Source: Geotrypetes seraphini (lineage: Eukaryota; Chordata; Amphibia; Gymnophiona; Dermophiidae). Taken from it: 64,000 nt of DNA. Shown here piece after piece: positions 21,296-32,924 of the stretch (within the stretch, counting starts at the first letter, position 1; each line of letters begins with the position of its first letter). The stretch is taken from the NCBI RefSeq assembly GCF_902459505.1, contig NC_047084.1, forward strand, positions 294,694,178 to 294,758,177, given 5' to 3'. The position numbers were made by a program, and so were the translations under genes. The notes beneath the pieces are model-generated. The model did not search any database, had not been told where the DNA came from, and saw nothing but the letters and a program-made list of their open reading frames with translations.

Positions 21296-21492
21296 GGCTG
21301 GAAGGGTCACCCTGCAGACATGGCCCTCCTCTGCCTCCCTGGAGACCCAGTACCTGTAAGATGAAGAGAGTTCGGACGGTCTTCACCCCAGACCAGCTGG
21401 AACAGCTGGAGAAGGAATTCCTCAAGCAGCAATATATGGTGGGCACAGAAAGGGTAGATCTGGCTGCAAAGCTCAGCCTCACAGAGACTCAG
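21296..21492 (+). CDS. NOTO: NOTO exon 2 (homeodomain helices 1-2)
   Basis: The acceptor TTTCCAG ends at 21295 and the donor is CAG/GTGAGG (21493). With the single base from exon 1 the exon is 66 codons, open throughout. It encodes a basic arm (CKMKRVRTVFTP) and homeodomain helices 1 and 2 (DQLEQLEKEFLKQQYMV, GTERVDLAAKLSLTETQ). KEFLKQQYMVGTERVDLA is characteristic of the Not family. The frame ends in phase 0 just before helix 3, an intron site consistent with homeobox genes of this class. Confidence 0.95.
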
Positions 21493-21533
21493 GTGAGGCA
21501 GAAAACCATGAAAGTTTGTCATTCTAATACAGG

Positions 21534-21557
21534 GGTTCTCAACCCAGTCCTTGGGCA
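21534..21557. mobile_element. hAT MITE left-end fragment
   Basis: CAGGGGTTCTCAACCCAGTC preceded by TTCTAATA, a central-TA octamer. The rest of the element is lost where the CR1 tail begins. Confidence 0.5.
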
Positions 21558-22012
21558 TAACATAGGAAGGCTACTAAAATGAGGTGTGGTCTTCTTCATC
21601 ATAAGGCATATGGGGACAGATTTAAAGATCTCAATCTGCATACTTTGGAGGAAAGACGAGAGAGGGGAGATATGATAGAAATAATTAAATACCTATTTAA
21701 TGTAAATGCGCAAGAGTCAAGTCTCTTTCATTTGAAAGGAAGCTCTGGAATGAGAGGGCATAGGATGAAGTTAAGAGGTGATATGCTCCGGAGTAATCTA
21801 CAGAAATACATTTTTACAGAAAGGGTGGTAGATGCGTGGAACAGTCACCCAGAAGAGGTGGTGGAAACAGAGACTGTGCCTGAATTCAAGAGGGCCTAGC
21901 ATAGGCACATAGGATCTCTCAGAGAGAGAAAGAGATAATGGTTACTGTGGACGGGCAGACTAGATGGGCCATTTGGCCTTTATCTGCCGTCATGTTTCTA
22001 TGTTTCTATAAC
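21558..22012 (+). mobile_element. CR1-type LINE 3' fragment in NOTO intron 2
   Basis: The frame 21579-21899 encodes the conserved C-terminal tail (LHTLEERRERGDMIEIIKYL, then FTERVVDAWNSHPEEVVE). It is followed by CTTTATCTGCCGTCATG and TTTCTATGTTTCTATA, the CR1-like 3' end. 5'-truncated. Confidence 0.85.
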
Positions 22013-22019
22013 ATAAAAT

Positions 22020-22750
22020 CTATTTCTAGATTGCATTACCTTTAAGTTCTATGCAGTTTACAAAAGATTAAACTAAAAATACAAACAAATGATGAATAAG
22101 AAATTAAGATCCCAAGAATTTTAACTGTTTTCTAAAGTGAAAATAAGAAACAAGAAAACAGCAAAGATTTGAAATCCTTATCCCAAATTGCAGCTTGGTA
22201 TGAAAGCATGTGAACTCACACCCAAGGAGATACAGTACATTTGCATATTCTACCTCTGCTGTGCGCCCCTGGTCAAGTGTTCCCCAGTCTAACAGTGCTG
22301 GTAGACACTTTAGAAAGGGTATACAATAAGGATGTAGACACATCCGATATGTATGCTATATACTGGCTCCATAGTGCTTTGCTGTGTCATTTCTATTAGT
22401 GATATGCACTGTTGCTTTGATGGCATTAGGCTCACTTGGGTGTCTATGTATTAACCATTTTCCCTATAAAGATACAAATGGGGAAATCCTTTTGTATATC
22501 TGGCCTTTGGTAAGTATTATAACTTCATTGGTTTTAAAGTTCCATTTTCTTTATAAGGCTAAGGGAAGGGCTGTGTTTTGGGCGTAATTTTATAATTACA
22601 GACACAGGTGTATTTTTCACTCTGCAAGACTTTCAAAGAGAAAAGCACACACTATTTTCCCTTAAAATGTTATCCCAATGAAAAGTACACCTGCTAACCT
22701 GCCTAGACACGTTATCCGAGTTAACGTATATGCATAATTTTCCAACCCTT
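22020..22750. other. NOTO intron 2 stretch, no feature seen
   Basis: AT-rich sequence without terminal repeats, credible frames or RNA motifs. Confidence 0.5.
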
Positions 22751-23043
22751 ACCCAAACCTCAGTGGCGTTCCTAGCATATGTGACACCCGGGGCTCATCA
22801 TTTTTTGACACTCCCTCATCTATATGAAAAATATGATTTTTAGTAACAATTCACATATCGCACAAAAAGAGTGTACCTAGGAAAAGGCAGCATCTTAAAC
22901 ACTGCAGTGAGCACTAGAACACCAACACATACATTGTAAAACTAAACAAGCCAGATCCTGCACAGTCAATTGATCCTGTACAGTCAATGCCAAAAGAAAA
23001 CCATGTCCTTTTCATACACACAGAACAGAGATACGCCCTCATC

Positions 23044-23507
23044 CATAAGAACATAAGCATTGCCTCTGCCGGGTCAGACCAGGGGTCCATCGTGCCCAGA
23101 AGTCCGCTCCCGCGGCGGCCCCCCAGGTCCATTACCTGTAAGTGATCCTTTACCTAAATCGTGTATTCCCTATTCATTTAGTGTCCTGTATAGTTACCCT
23201 CTATCTGTATCCTTCAATCCCTTTCACCTTCAGGAAGTCATCCAAACCCTTTTTGAAACCCAATATTGTACTCTGTCCTATCATCTCTTCTGAGAGAACC
23301 ACCCTCTGAGTGAAGAAGAACTTCCTAGCATTCATTTTGAAACTGTCTCCTTTCAATTTTTCTGAATGCCCTCTTGTTTTTGTTGTCCCCGCTAGCCTGA
23401 AGAATCTGTCCCTCTCCACCTTCTCTATGCCTTTCATGATTTTATAAGTCTCTATCATGTCCCCTCTAAGTCTCTGCTTTTCCAGGGTAAAGAGCCCCAG
23501 CTTCTAA
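23044..23507 (-). mobile_element. CR1-type LINE 3' fragment, minus strand
   Basis: On the minus strand the frame reads MIETYKIMKGIEKVERDRFF and ARKFFFTQRVV, the LINE C-terminal tail. It ends at the 3' sequence complementary to ATAAGAACATAAGCATTGCC at 23044. 5'-truncated at the next LINE. Confidence 0.85.
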
Positions 23508-24600
23508 CATAAGAACATAAGCAATGCCTCCGCTGGGTCAGACCTGAGGTCCATCGTGCCCAGCAGTCCGCTCACATAGCGGCCCAACAGGTCCAGGACC
23601 TGTGTAGTAATCCTCTATTTATACCCTTCTATCCCCTTTTCCAGCGGGAAATTGTCCAATCCTTTCATAAACCCCCAGTACCGTATTCTGCCCTGTTACG
23701 TCCTCTGGAAGTGCATTCCAGGTGTCCACCACACGTTGGGTAAAGAAGAACTTCCTAGCATTTGTTTTGAATCTGTCCCCTTTCAACTTTTCCAAATGCC
23801 CTCTTGTTCTTTTATTTTTTTTGAAAGTTTGAAGAATCTGTCCCTCTCTACTCTCTCTATGCCCTTCATGATCTTGTAAGTCTCTATCATATCCCCTCTA
23901 AGTCTCCAGCCTTTCAGCATACGAAAGGTTTTCCATGCCCTTTATCATCCTAGTTGCTCTTCTCTGGACCCTCTCGAGTATCGCCATATCCTTCTTAAGG
24001 TACGGCGACCAGTATTGGACGCAGTACTCTAGATGCGGGCGCACCATCGCTCGATACAGTGGTAGGATAACTTCCTTCATTCTGGTAGTGATACCCTTTT
24101 TGATAATGCCCAACATTCTGTTCGCTTTCTTTGAGGCCACTGCACATTGTGCTGCCGGCTTCATTGTTTTATCCACCAATACCCCCAAGTCTTTTTCTAG
24201 GTTGCCTTCCCTCAGTACCCTCCCTCCCATTGTATAGCTGTACATCAGGTTCCCTTTCTCTATATGCAAGACTTTACATTTCTCTACATTGAAGCTCATC
24301 TGCCATCTTTCTGCTCAGTTTGTTCAGGTCTCTTTGTAAATCTTTGCATTGCTCAACAGTTCTGACCCTACTGGAGAGTTTTGTGTCATCCGTGAATTTT
24401 ATAACTTTGCACTTCGTCCCTGTTTCCAGGTCATTTATGAATATATTGAACAGCAGCGGTCCCAACACTGACCCCTGTGGGACACCACTTGTGACCCCTT
24501 TCCAGTCAGAGTAGTGTCCCTTTATTCCTACCCTCTGTTTCCTGTCCGCCAGCCAATTCCTGATCCATCTGTGCACGTCCCCTACCACTCCGTGGCTCCA
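23508..24600 (-). mobile_element. CR1-type LINE, RT C-terminal half, minus strand
   Basis: The minus-strand frames carry WKGVTSGVPQGSVLGPLLFN (RT motif B), FTDDTKLSS in place of the usual FADD motif, and MVRPHLEYCVQYWSPYLKKD. The usual tail and the same 3' end as 23044 follow. The Ala-to-Thr change at FADD and frame breaks mark it as dead. Confidence 0.85.
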
Positions 24601-24939
24601 CATGGAATAATCATAAACTAAAAATAGAAATATGTAGACAAAAGTTAAACTGAACCTCCGAGAAACCAGACTCTGCATACAATGCAACACCACAACACCA
24701 CAGCAACAGTGACACATGTCCCCTAATATTGTGCAAAATATAAAGCCAGCAGATGTAAATTTGATGAAACTGATGCATAACAAACACCACTTTACAAATT
24801 AACAATAGAAATAAAACAAATAATGAAAAATAAGAAAGTAAAGCAACAAAAAAATCTTTCTACCTTTTGACATTTCTGCTTTAATCATCTTCTCTTCGCT
24901 CTCTTTTTTCTATACAGCATTTGTCCTCTCTCCCTGCCA

Positions 24940-25770
24940 TGCAACATCTGCACCCGCTTTTGCCCCTTCCATCCACTGCCTACACTCTCTGCCCCTTCCA
25001 TCCACTGTCCACTCTCTGTCTCTCTTCCATATGGCATCTTCCCTCTTTTTATGTCCCTTAAATATCCTGTGCCCCTTCTCTCCTTTGTACATGATTCATT
25101 TCAGTTTCTCCCCATCTCCATTTTTCTGTCTCCATCCCCTCCCCTATGCTTTGGCATCTCTCTCTCTCTTCTCCTTTCCTTCCTTCCCACTCCACACCAT
25201 GATCTGGCATCTCTATCTCCTTCCCTCCCCCATGCCCTGGTATCTCTCTCCCTCCATGCTCTGGCACCTCCTCCCCCTCTGGTCTGGCATTTGTCTCTTT
25301 AGTTTCCCTTCCCTCCCCCCAAGCCCTGGCATCTCTCTCCTCTCCTTCCAACTCCCCCTCCATTATCTGGCATCTCCTCTTCTTCCTTTCTCTCCCTCCC
25401 TCCTTCCTTCCTTTCTCCTGGTCTTGCATCTGCCTCCTTCCCTCCCCCATGCCCTGGCATCTCTCCCTCCCCCCTCCATGGTCTGGTATCTCCTTTCCCT
25501 CCTTCCCATGGACTTGGCATCTCTGGTTCCTTTCCCTTGTCTTCCTTCTCCCTCCTTTCCTCTCTATCCCCAATTGGGTGCTGCAGCAGCAGCATTTCTC
25601 TCCCCCCTTCCCTGTGCAGCAGCATCATTTCTCCACACCACTTCCCTGTGCAGCAACAGCATTTCTCTCCCCCCCTTTCCTGTGCAGCAGCAGCATTTCT
25701 CTCCCCCCTCCCTTGCCTGTGCAGCAGCAGCATTTCTCTTCACTGCCCTGTGCAGCAACAGCGTTTCTGG
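24940..25770. repeat. Pyrimidine-rich degenerate minisatellite inside the hAT element
   Basis: Imperfect units of the kind CCCTGGCATCTCTCTCC recur about a dozen times, then units of GTGCAGCAGCAGCATTTCTC. The complementary purine-rich array lies at 49200-49560, so it belongs to this element family. Long frames here are low-complexity. Confidence 0.7.
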
Positions 25771-26289
25771 CTAGTTCCTTGCTGCAGACGGTTTTCCATT
25801 CAAAGCCACGGGCATCAGAGGGAACACTTCCGACGCATCCGCGGATCACGCGAGGAGCCGATGGCTGTGGCTTTGAGCGGTAAAACTGCTGCAGAGGAGC
25901 TGCCCAGAAACTAAACACCCGCCAGGAGGGAGCACAAGCTGGGCTGCGGACACCCCTAATTTAAAGTTTTCTGCCACTGCAGCAGCAGCAGAATAGGGAG
26001 GGTGGCCAGCTGTGCACCCCCTTGGGGCATGCACCCGGGGCGGACCACCCCCTCCGTCCCCCTTGGTATGCCACTGCCAAACCTTGTCCTCAGGAGCATC
26101 TCCCTGAGAACAGATAGAAATACTCATGGGCTCAACAGATAATTTTAACTGAATTTAGGGCAGTAACTGTTCCTACTTTTATCCATGGAAATGGTCTTGT
26201 TTATGATTTTCTGTTATGACCTGCTGAGCACCTGACTAAGAGGCATTAAGAGAACGACATTGGGTTTGTTTGTTTTTACCAAATAACCC

Positions 26290-26453
26290 ACCCTTTTACT
26301 AAACCATGATAGCGGTTCTTAGCGCAGGGAGCCGTGCTGAATGTCCCACGCTGCTCCCAACACTTATAGAGTTCCTATGAGTATCGGAAGCAGCGCGGGG
26401 CTTAAAAGCACAGCTCCCTGCACTAAAACTGCTATCGTGGTTTAGTAAAAGGG
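26290..26453. mobile_element. Harbinger-like MITE
   Basis: CCCTTTTACTAAACCATGAT and its complement (ATCGTGGTTTAGTAAAAGGG) form about 40-bp inverted arms. Relatives are at 12260, 18312, 49703 and 51961. Confidence 0.6.
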
Positions 26454-26524
26454 AGAGAAAATGCATTAAATGGAAAATCATGAGTAATTTGCCTTTAATG
26501 AAATATTTTCCCACAACACACTTT

Positions 26525-26735
26525 AAGAAATAAAGTTAAAAGCCCACCTCTTTGAAAGGTCTTTCGACTCCTAACTCCTCTCACTTTGGGTTTTGCATCC
26601 CCAACCCTTTATGTCATGTCTGTCTGTCCAAGTTAGATTGTAAGCTCTTCCAAGCAGGGACCATCTATAAATGTCAAAATGTACAGCGCTGCAAACGCCT
26701 TTCAGCGCTATATAAGTGATAAGTAGTAGTAGTAG
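26525..26735 (+). repeat. LINE 3' tail ending in TAG repeats
   Basis: TTGTAAGCTCTTCCAAGCAG, TGTACAGCGCTGC and GCGCTATATAAGTGATAAG followed by (TAG)n form a vertebrate LINE tail. A relative is at 42010-42118. Confidence 0.6.
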
Positions 26736-27305
26736 CAAGGAGGCGCTATTCGTTGAAGAGCATTATATATTTTGAATTTTCTTATGTTATTTTTTTTGTC
26801 TCCTGAGATATTGTATTATTGCATAGATATTTAAAGGAGATATTGCAGCTAGATTTTTGTTCCTCAATCTGGAGCAATTGAGGAGGGAGCCAATTTAGAA
26901 TCAATTAACTTGAATAATTTCTGAAATTGAAAGACAGTGTAGTAACTTTGGGAGGAGGGTTTTTTTTTTTTCCTCCAGTTCCCCTGTAAATGTGTGATAA
27001 CATTGAATGCCATAAGATATATTTACTTTGAAAGATTATTGATTGATAAAGAAGCATCTATTCAGGGGTAACATGAGTGGATGTAGATAGTTTAGGAAAA
27101 ATGATGGATGATAGTGGGGGGAGGCTAATCTGATGAAAATTATTTTCATGTATTAATACTCGTATTTCAGTTTGCTTCTTCCCATTGATGTGAACTATGA
27201 TTTCTTTCTATTTCATTGGTGTGAAATGTGTATATAATAATTGAAATTAAAAACTAAAAAAGAAATAATGAGACACAGCAGATTATGTAAAATGAATAAC
27301 ACAGA

Positions 27306-27360
27306 GGTCCTTTTACTAAGGCACACTAATTGATTTAGCACGCCTTAGTTAAAGGACCCT
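27306..27360. repeat. Miniature palindrome, Harbinger-like family
   Basis: GGTCCTTTTACTAAGGC and GCCTTAGTTAAAGGACC pair across about 21 bases. It looks like an extreme deletion derivative of the family above. Confidence 0.5.
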
Positions 27361-27362
27361 AC

Positions 27363-28385
27363 AGTTTAACCTTACCAGCTGCATTATTCATAAAAAGATG
27401 CATTATCTCTTCTCTCTGGAAGCATTAAGTCACTAACATGCAGCCTGATGCTGGGGAGAAAGCAGCCCCTTTTACAGGAGCTCATGCTGGGCAAAATTAC
27501 CCATTCTCACGATCTCCCACTCCAAGATGCCATCTACTCACCTCTTCCTCCTTCCTCCTCCCCCTATCCCCCCTCCCCCAGACCAGCATTAGGGGATGCA
27601 AACAGGACAAATGCCATTCTAGAAGAAAGGGCAGCCCCTCCCAAATTTCTGTCTGGAGTCCCAGCATGTCTAACACCAACCCTGCTCCCCTACCCCAGTC
27701 TCCCAGTCTTTCAATTGAAAATGGGCAGCTTGACCTCAAGGGGTGGTACAGCAAGACTACTACTAGAAGGCTTTAGCTACCATTTTCATCCCAGGTACCA
27801 GTGAAGCAGGAATGAGTGGAGATCACTCCTACATCCATCCATCCACTTCCTTCAGAGGAAGAATCTTGGTTGGTATTGTGTGTTGGGGGGATCTTGAGTT
27901 CAGGGATGGGGGGTGGGGTTAGAGATCCTGATTCTTGCCCTAGCCCTTTAAAAAAATAGCAAGCTTAACTTGAGGACTGCTATCTTTACTGTGGTGTGGC
28001 CTGGCTGTGATGCTCCGGGCTGTAGCAATGCACAATGAAATTTACCGTGCATATTATTAACTGGAATACCTTAGGTTTGTGACTGCAGTGCATTACTACA
28101 GGTTAGTGACTCACAAGGTAAAATTTGCTGCAGCAAAATAACTACCTCTCTAAATGATTTCAGACATGAGATACAGACCAACAGAAAATCACTAACCTTA
28201 TTCTGCATATTGGTTTCACCATTTCCAAATTTCTCATATTTTTCTTACAAAGTTCTTTTTTTCCCCCACTTAGATTGAGATGTTAAGCAAAATGAGAATC
28301 CCTATTTCAGAAGCCTAGTAAACAGCACTGCACAGGTTCTACAGCCTGAAAACCTGAAGGGGGATACAATTAACTATCTTTGGGC
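27363..28385. other. NOTO intron 2 stretch, no feature seen
   Basis: Mixed composition with pyrimidine-rich runs near 27530-27600. Frames here are short and overlap on both strands; none shows a domain. Confidence 0.45.
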
Positions 28386-28390
28386 TAAGT

Positions 28391-28584
28391 CAGGGGTAGG
28401 CAATTCCGGTCCTCGAAAGCTGGAGCCAGGTCAGGTTTTCAGGATATCCACAATAAATATGCATGAGATAGATTTGCATCTCAAGGAGGCAGTGCATGCA
28501 AATCCATCTCATACAAATTCATTGGGGATATCCTGAAAACCTGACCTGGCTCCGGCTCTCGAGGACCGGAATTGCCTACCCCTG
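28391..28584. mobile_element. Palindromic hAT (Buster-type) MITE in NOTO intron 2
   Basis: Ends CAGGGGTAGGCAATTCCGG and CCGGAATTGCCTACCCCTG are flanked by GGCTAAGT (28383-28390) and GGCTAAGC (28585-28592). A close relative is at 31784-31970. Confidence 0.85.
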
Positions 28585-28963
28585 GGCTAAGCTGTCTACA
28601 TACTCCACTTATCCCTCTGCCCCTCCAACACACACAAATGCACACTCTCACACTGAACAATAGTTTTTATTTAATTCCTGCTGCATTCCATCGCCTCACA
28701 AGCTGAGCTGTGCTTCGTATTTTATCAGACATGATCATATGTAGGTAATATCTTCTATAATACTAAGTCGTCCTCCAAAGCATTCCAAACACACTGAATT
28801 CTTGCAGGTAGAATTTAAGGGGGCTCCCACTGTTTATATATCAGGTGTTATATATATATGCACATCTTTACTCTCATTACAGTGTTTAAGGTGACTGAGG
28901 TTTGTACAAATTAGTAGTGATCAATCACCCATTCTCATTGTTCTAATCTCATTTGCTCTATAG

Positions 28964-29122
28964 GTTAAAGTCTGGTTCCAGAACCGAAGAATTAAATGGA
29001 GAAAGCAAAGCCTGGAGCAGAAAAAAGCCAAACTGTCCCAGTTTGGGGTTTGCCAGCCAGTCCCCTCCGAGTCAACCAAAGAACCAGAGCACGACGAGGA
29101 GCCCATAGAAGTGGAAACTTAA
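28964..29122 (+). CDS. NOTO: NOTO exon 3 (homeodomain helix 3 and C terminus)
   Basis: The acceptor is CTCTATAG (ends 28963). The exon gives 52 codons and a TAA stop at 29120-29122. It opens with the recognition helix VKVWFQNRRIKWRKQ, then LEQKKAKLSQFGV, a Not-family signature after the homeodomain. The tail is short and acidic (KEPEHDEEPIEVET). The three exons join in phase to a 215-residue protein, close in size to the Not proteins I recall. All homeodomain landmark residues (W, F, N, R of WFQNRR) are intact, so the gene looks functional. Confidence 0.95.
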   Translation, partial: VKVWFQNRRIKWRKQSLEQKKAKLSQFGVCQPVPSESTKEPEHDEEPIEVET

Positions 29123-29580
29123 GGAGATGTGCCCTTGGCAATCTCCACAAATTGCCACCTGCAGTCACTCACTGGCAGATGGATATGCCAGGACTCTGGT
29201 CCCAAAGGCCATCACGGTACCAATCTGCCACATTTTGATGTTTGGACACAAAACTGGATTTGACCAGGAGAGACCATAGCTTCCTGATGGGGTCAAGAAT
29301 TGAAAACCAGGGAGGTGGTTAATTCTGACCCTGAGCTACTGCCATCTGGGTGTTCACAGCACATGCAAGTAATAGACAAGATAGGAACTGGGACCTGATT
29401 TTATAGCTGTACTGTGAGAAGTCTGGCTCACAGGATGCACAGAGTGCGCTCTCTGCCTGTGTTTTGTTGTTGGAACATGCCGCTTTTATTCTAGATTGTT
29501 CCACAAGCAAACTTTTACAAGCTAAAATAAGCGTAACATGCAAGAGACTAAAATAAAGAGCCAGGAATGCAGAGTTTATG
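29123..29580 (+). other. NOTO: NOTO 3' untranslated region with poly(A) signal
   Basis: Unique sequence after the stop. AATAAA at 29552-29557 is the first canonical polyadenylation signal downstream, giving a 3' UTR of roughly 450 bases. The cleavage site is inferred. Confidence 0.55.
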
Positions 29581-30064
29581 AGTTTATAAGAGTTGGTGAC
29601 GCTGCAGAGTTTCTCTCTCTGTTGTTTTCCTGCCCCTTGCTAGTGGTATTATGAACTTGCTCTTCCAGGTTTATTGAACATTTATGGATCGGAACTTGGT
29701 CTAATAACTGGATGAGAGGACTGTGAGACATAGCCAAGCAGTTCTACATATCTCTACCAGAGGCACCCATTAACTTATTAGAAAGCACCTACAACTTTCA
29801 TATTTGTAAGTGATTTTCAACCTTTTTGAAAATTAAAAAAAAAAATGTTAAGATACACAATTTCCCTTGTCTTGTAGAAGATCATGTAGTATGTGAAAGA
29901 TCACTCAGGAAGGGGTAGGCTGCCAGTTGGCATTTGATTGGTTGATCACCATTTCAAGCCTTGTTTTCCTGCCTTAGAAAGGTCATTCGCATTCATAATG
30001 CTTTGCACTCTGTTTTTAGAATAGTCCTTGGGTTTGTGTTTCTAAAGCTCTAGTACCTCTATCC

Positions 30065-30495
30065 GGTTCATAGACAACGGCGCGAAAGACAAAGGCGCGC
30101 CTGGACAATTGAGCGCAGTGCGGAGGTGCGTGCCGCTCAAAATTACTGTTTTTAGGGGCTCCGACGGGGGATTTTGTTGGGGAATCTCCCCACTTAATAG
30201 ACATCGCGCCGGCATTATGGGGGGTGTGGGGGGTTATAACCCTCCACATTTTACTGTAAACTTAACTTTTCCCCTAAAAACAGGGAAAAAGTGAAGTTTT
30301 CAGTAAAATGTGGGGGGTTACAACCCCCCAAACCCCCCACAATGCGGCGCAATGTCTATTAAGTAAAGTGGGGGGGTTCCCCCCAACACCCCCCATCGGA
30401 GCCTTAAAAACAATAATTTAGAGCGGCACGCACCTCCGCGCTGCGCTCAATTGTCTGGGCACGCCTTTGTCCTGACGCGCTTTTGACCTGACACC
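30065..30495. mobile_element. Fold-back DNA element with 9-bp direct flanks
   Basis: Same family as 20776-21190 in reverse orientation: begins GGTTCATAGACAACGGCGCG and ends with GACCTGACACC. The perfect repeat CCTCTATCC flanks it (30056-30064, 30496-30504). Arms meet near 30280 around GTTTTTAGGGG-type and TTTTCCC runs. Confidence 0.75.
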
Positions 30496-31388
30496 CCTCT
30501 ATCCACTTCTGTCTGCTCTAGGGGTGATATGGCAATGAGTAGGAGGGCCTGGATCTGGTGTTCCTAATTTTATGAGTACCATAATGGTGGCTGTAGACCA
30601 AGCGGACTACCACAGTGGTGTGTGACTAGAAAGAACTGCATCAAGACACTAAGCCAAAATTCTATAACGTCAGTCGCATGCCAAATCTGTTATAGAATGC
30701 TAGCATAAGTTCACAGTTGTGCACCAAGCTTTAGGCGCAACTACTAATACCATGTGTATGGCTGGCGTAAATGCTGGTGCCTAAAAGCAGCACTTGGGTG
30801 CTTACATTCAACTATTTTATAAAGTGCATTCAGGAATAGTCAGGATGTCCCTGACATGCCCAGGCCACTCTCATGTTAACACCCCCGTTGCAGCTGCGAG
30901 CTATAAAACTTAGATGCTAGGGGGCTCATAATAATAATTTTTTTTTTTTAATGTTCAAAAAGTGGCCTAAATCGGTACTTGGATGATCACAAAGAAAGAT
31001 CGTCCAAGTACCAATAATCAAAGCTGGTTTTAGATGTATCTAAAACCAGCTTAGGCCTTTACCCTGCCCCTAAACGCCTAGAGCGAAAAGAGGCGTTTTT
31101 AGAGGAGGGGAAAGGGCATGAGGTGGGCTGACTTAGACTTAGTCATACAGCAAGTATAACTAAAACTTTACAAGGTTGCCCAGGTATAAGTTCCGAATAG
31201 GGGCCGCTGAGCTGATCGCGGCTGCCGCGATCAGCCCAGCAGCCCCTGCAACCTGCCCATCCCCCACCACAACGATCGTAACAAGAGAGATGCCTCATCT
31301 CTGCTGCCACGATCACGATCCCCCCTGAACTGCCGCCTAAGGCAATTGGGCCAATTCTGGTTGGCTCAAGCGCCTAAGGCCCCTCCTA

Positions 31389-31495
31389 TGGGTGTTTTAG
31401 TCTAGATTAGTAATTTAGGTTGCATTTCAGAGCATAAGATCAGATTAGGGCACATATAGAAGTTGAGGAAAGTTTTATTTAGTGTTTAACATTCT
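31389..31495 (+). repeat. Direct repeat, copy 1
   Basis: About 107 bases including GCATTTCAGAGCATAAGATC and AGTTGAGGAAAGT recur at 32155-32262 with some 10-15 percent differences. Neither copy shows TG/CA ends or any encoded protein nearby. Confidence 0.6.
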
Positions 31496-31783
31496 TTTAA
31501 AATACAGCTAGAAAAAAAAATATAGTAGTTTAAAATACAGCTAGAAAAAAGTAGCCCTACAGAACATATTTTTTACAAAGGTCTTTCAGTTAGGCAGTTA
31601 GGCAATTAGAAACTGTTCTTTTCTTTAGGTTCCTTTCAGTTAACAATAGTGCCTGATTAAAGGGTGACTCATCCAGGAGGTGTTGCTGACATCACTTTCA
31701 CTTTAGAAGCACAGCTAACAAATAAATAGGTAATCCTCTACTGCTCTTGTCCTGAAGAGGTGCTGAGAGAGGATCAGCTAAGG

Positions 31784-31970
31784 CAGGGTAGGCAATTCCA
31801 GTCCTCGAGAGCTGGAGCCAGGTCAGGTTTTCAGGATATCCACAATGAATATGTATGAGATGGATTTGCATGCACTGCCTCCTTGAAATGCAAATCTATC
31901 TCATGCATATTTATTGTGGATATCCTGAAAACCTGACCTGGCTCTTGAGGACCGGAATTGCCTACCCCTG
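31784..31970. mobile_element. Palindromic hAT (Buster-type) MITE
   Basis: Left end CAGGGTAGGCAATTCC and right end GGAATTGCCTACCCCTG, flanked by AGCTAAGG (31776-31783) and CGCTAAGA (31971-31978), a diverged 8-bp duplication. Confidence 0.75.
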
Positions 31971-32154
31971 CGCTAAGAGGATGAAAAATTATTTGGAATA
32001 TCATACCTGCTAGCATTCAAACTTGGGTAAAGGTAAAATTTGGGCTTCAGTAGATTATTTCATTGTCCTTCTCTTTTTTAGTTCAGTAACCTGCTTTTAC
32101 AGCAAAGTCAGTTTAGGCAATAGTGTAGCCTTTAAAGTCTCTGTTAGGGTGTGT

Positions 32155-32262
32155 ATATAAAAAATGTTTTAGTTTAAATTAGTATTTTAGGCTGCATTTC
32201 AGAGCAAAAGATCAGATTAGGGCACAGATAGCAGTTGAGGAAAGTCTTGTATAGTGTTCAAC
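32155..32262 (+). repeat. Direct repeat, copy 2
   Basis: Second copy of the segment at 31389-31495; the intervening DNA has no recognised genes. Confidence 0.6.
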
Positions 32263-32689
32263 TCCTGCCTACCCTCCCCAGCTCCCACCCATCCCTGGCC
32301 TGATCTCTGATTTATAGTTCCTTCAACCAATTAGAAGGCTACAAACATAATTAGCTAGTAGCAACATTCCATGCCACTGATCCAGGGCAAGGAGTGGCTT
32401 CCCCCAGGTCTGTCTCAACAGCATACTATGGACTTATCCAAATCTTTTTCAAAACCTGCTAAATCTAAATCCAGATATGCCAACTGCCTTGACTACATTT
32501 TACAGCAATAAAGTTCACAGGTTAATTGTGGGTTAAAAAGGCAATTCTATAAGCTGGCACACAAACTTGGGCACAAAGGACAAAATTCTATAAATGGTGC
32601 AGAAAAATCAGCGCCAATAAAAGAGTACTAAGCACTGTTCCATAAATGGTGCTCTGACTTGGGTGCCGTTTGTAGAATGTTTATGTTTA

Positions 32690-32920
32690 TTAGTCTTTAT
32701 AGACCGCTCTTTGCATTAGCATCAGTGTGGTTTACAAAAAGTTAATTAGGACAGGAACGCCATTGTTCATATGGACAGAAAATAGGAAAGCAAAAAAAGA
32801 TTTAGGTCTAGTAATTGCTGCAAACTCATTAGCCTCCCTGAATTAGAATACCTAAGGGAATGCTAAGCCAAAAAGATAGGTTTTCAAAAGAGTCCTAAAC
32901 TTAGAATAAGAGAGTTCACA
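32690..32920 (+). repeat. Unclassified interspersed repeat
   Basis: TATTAGTCTTTATAGACCGC, GTGTGGTTTACAAAAAG and GATAGGTTTTCAAAAGAG resemble in order the repeat at 10570-10740 (TATACCGC, GGTTTACAGG, AGCCAAGTTTTCAGG). Confidence 0.4.
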
Positions 32921-32924
32921 TCAT

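Larger units (their letters stand above)
22761..26076. mobile_element. 3.3-kb hAT element in NOTO intron 2, interrupted by two LINEs
   Basis: The left end CAGTGGCGTTCCTAGC and right end GGTATGCCACTG carry a perfect 8-bp duplication CCAAACCT (22753-22760, 26077-26084). CR1 copies at 23044-23507 and 24600-23508 (minus strand) interrupt it. The block at 24600-24840 recurs at 51470-51690 and, inverted, near 49560-49700. No transposase frame was recognised, so it is non-autonomous. Confidence 0.8.

Noticed and set aside
25031-25774. 247-codon frame rich in Leu, Pro and Ser
   Set aside because: It translates a pyrimidine-rich minisatellite inside a hAT element; the opposite strand is equally open.
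31389-32262. Direct repeats as solo LTRs of a small retroelement
   Set aside because: No TG...CA ends, no primer site or polyprotein motifs, and only about 107 bp long.
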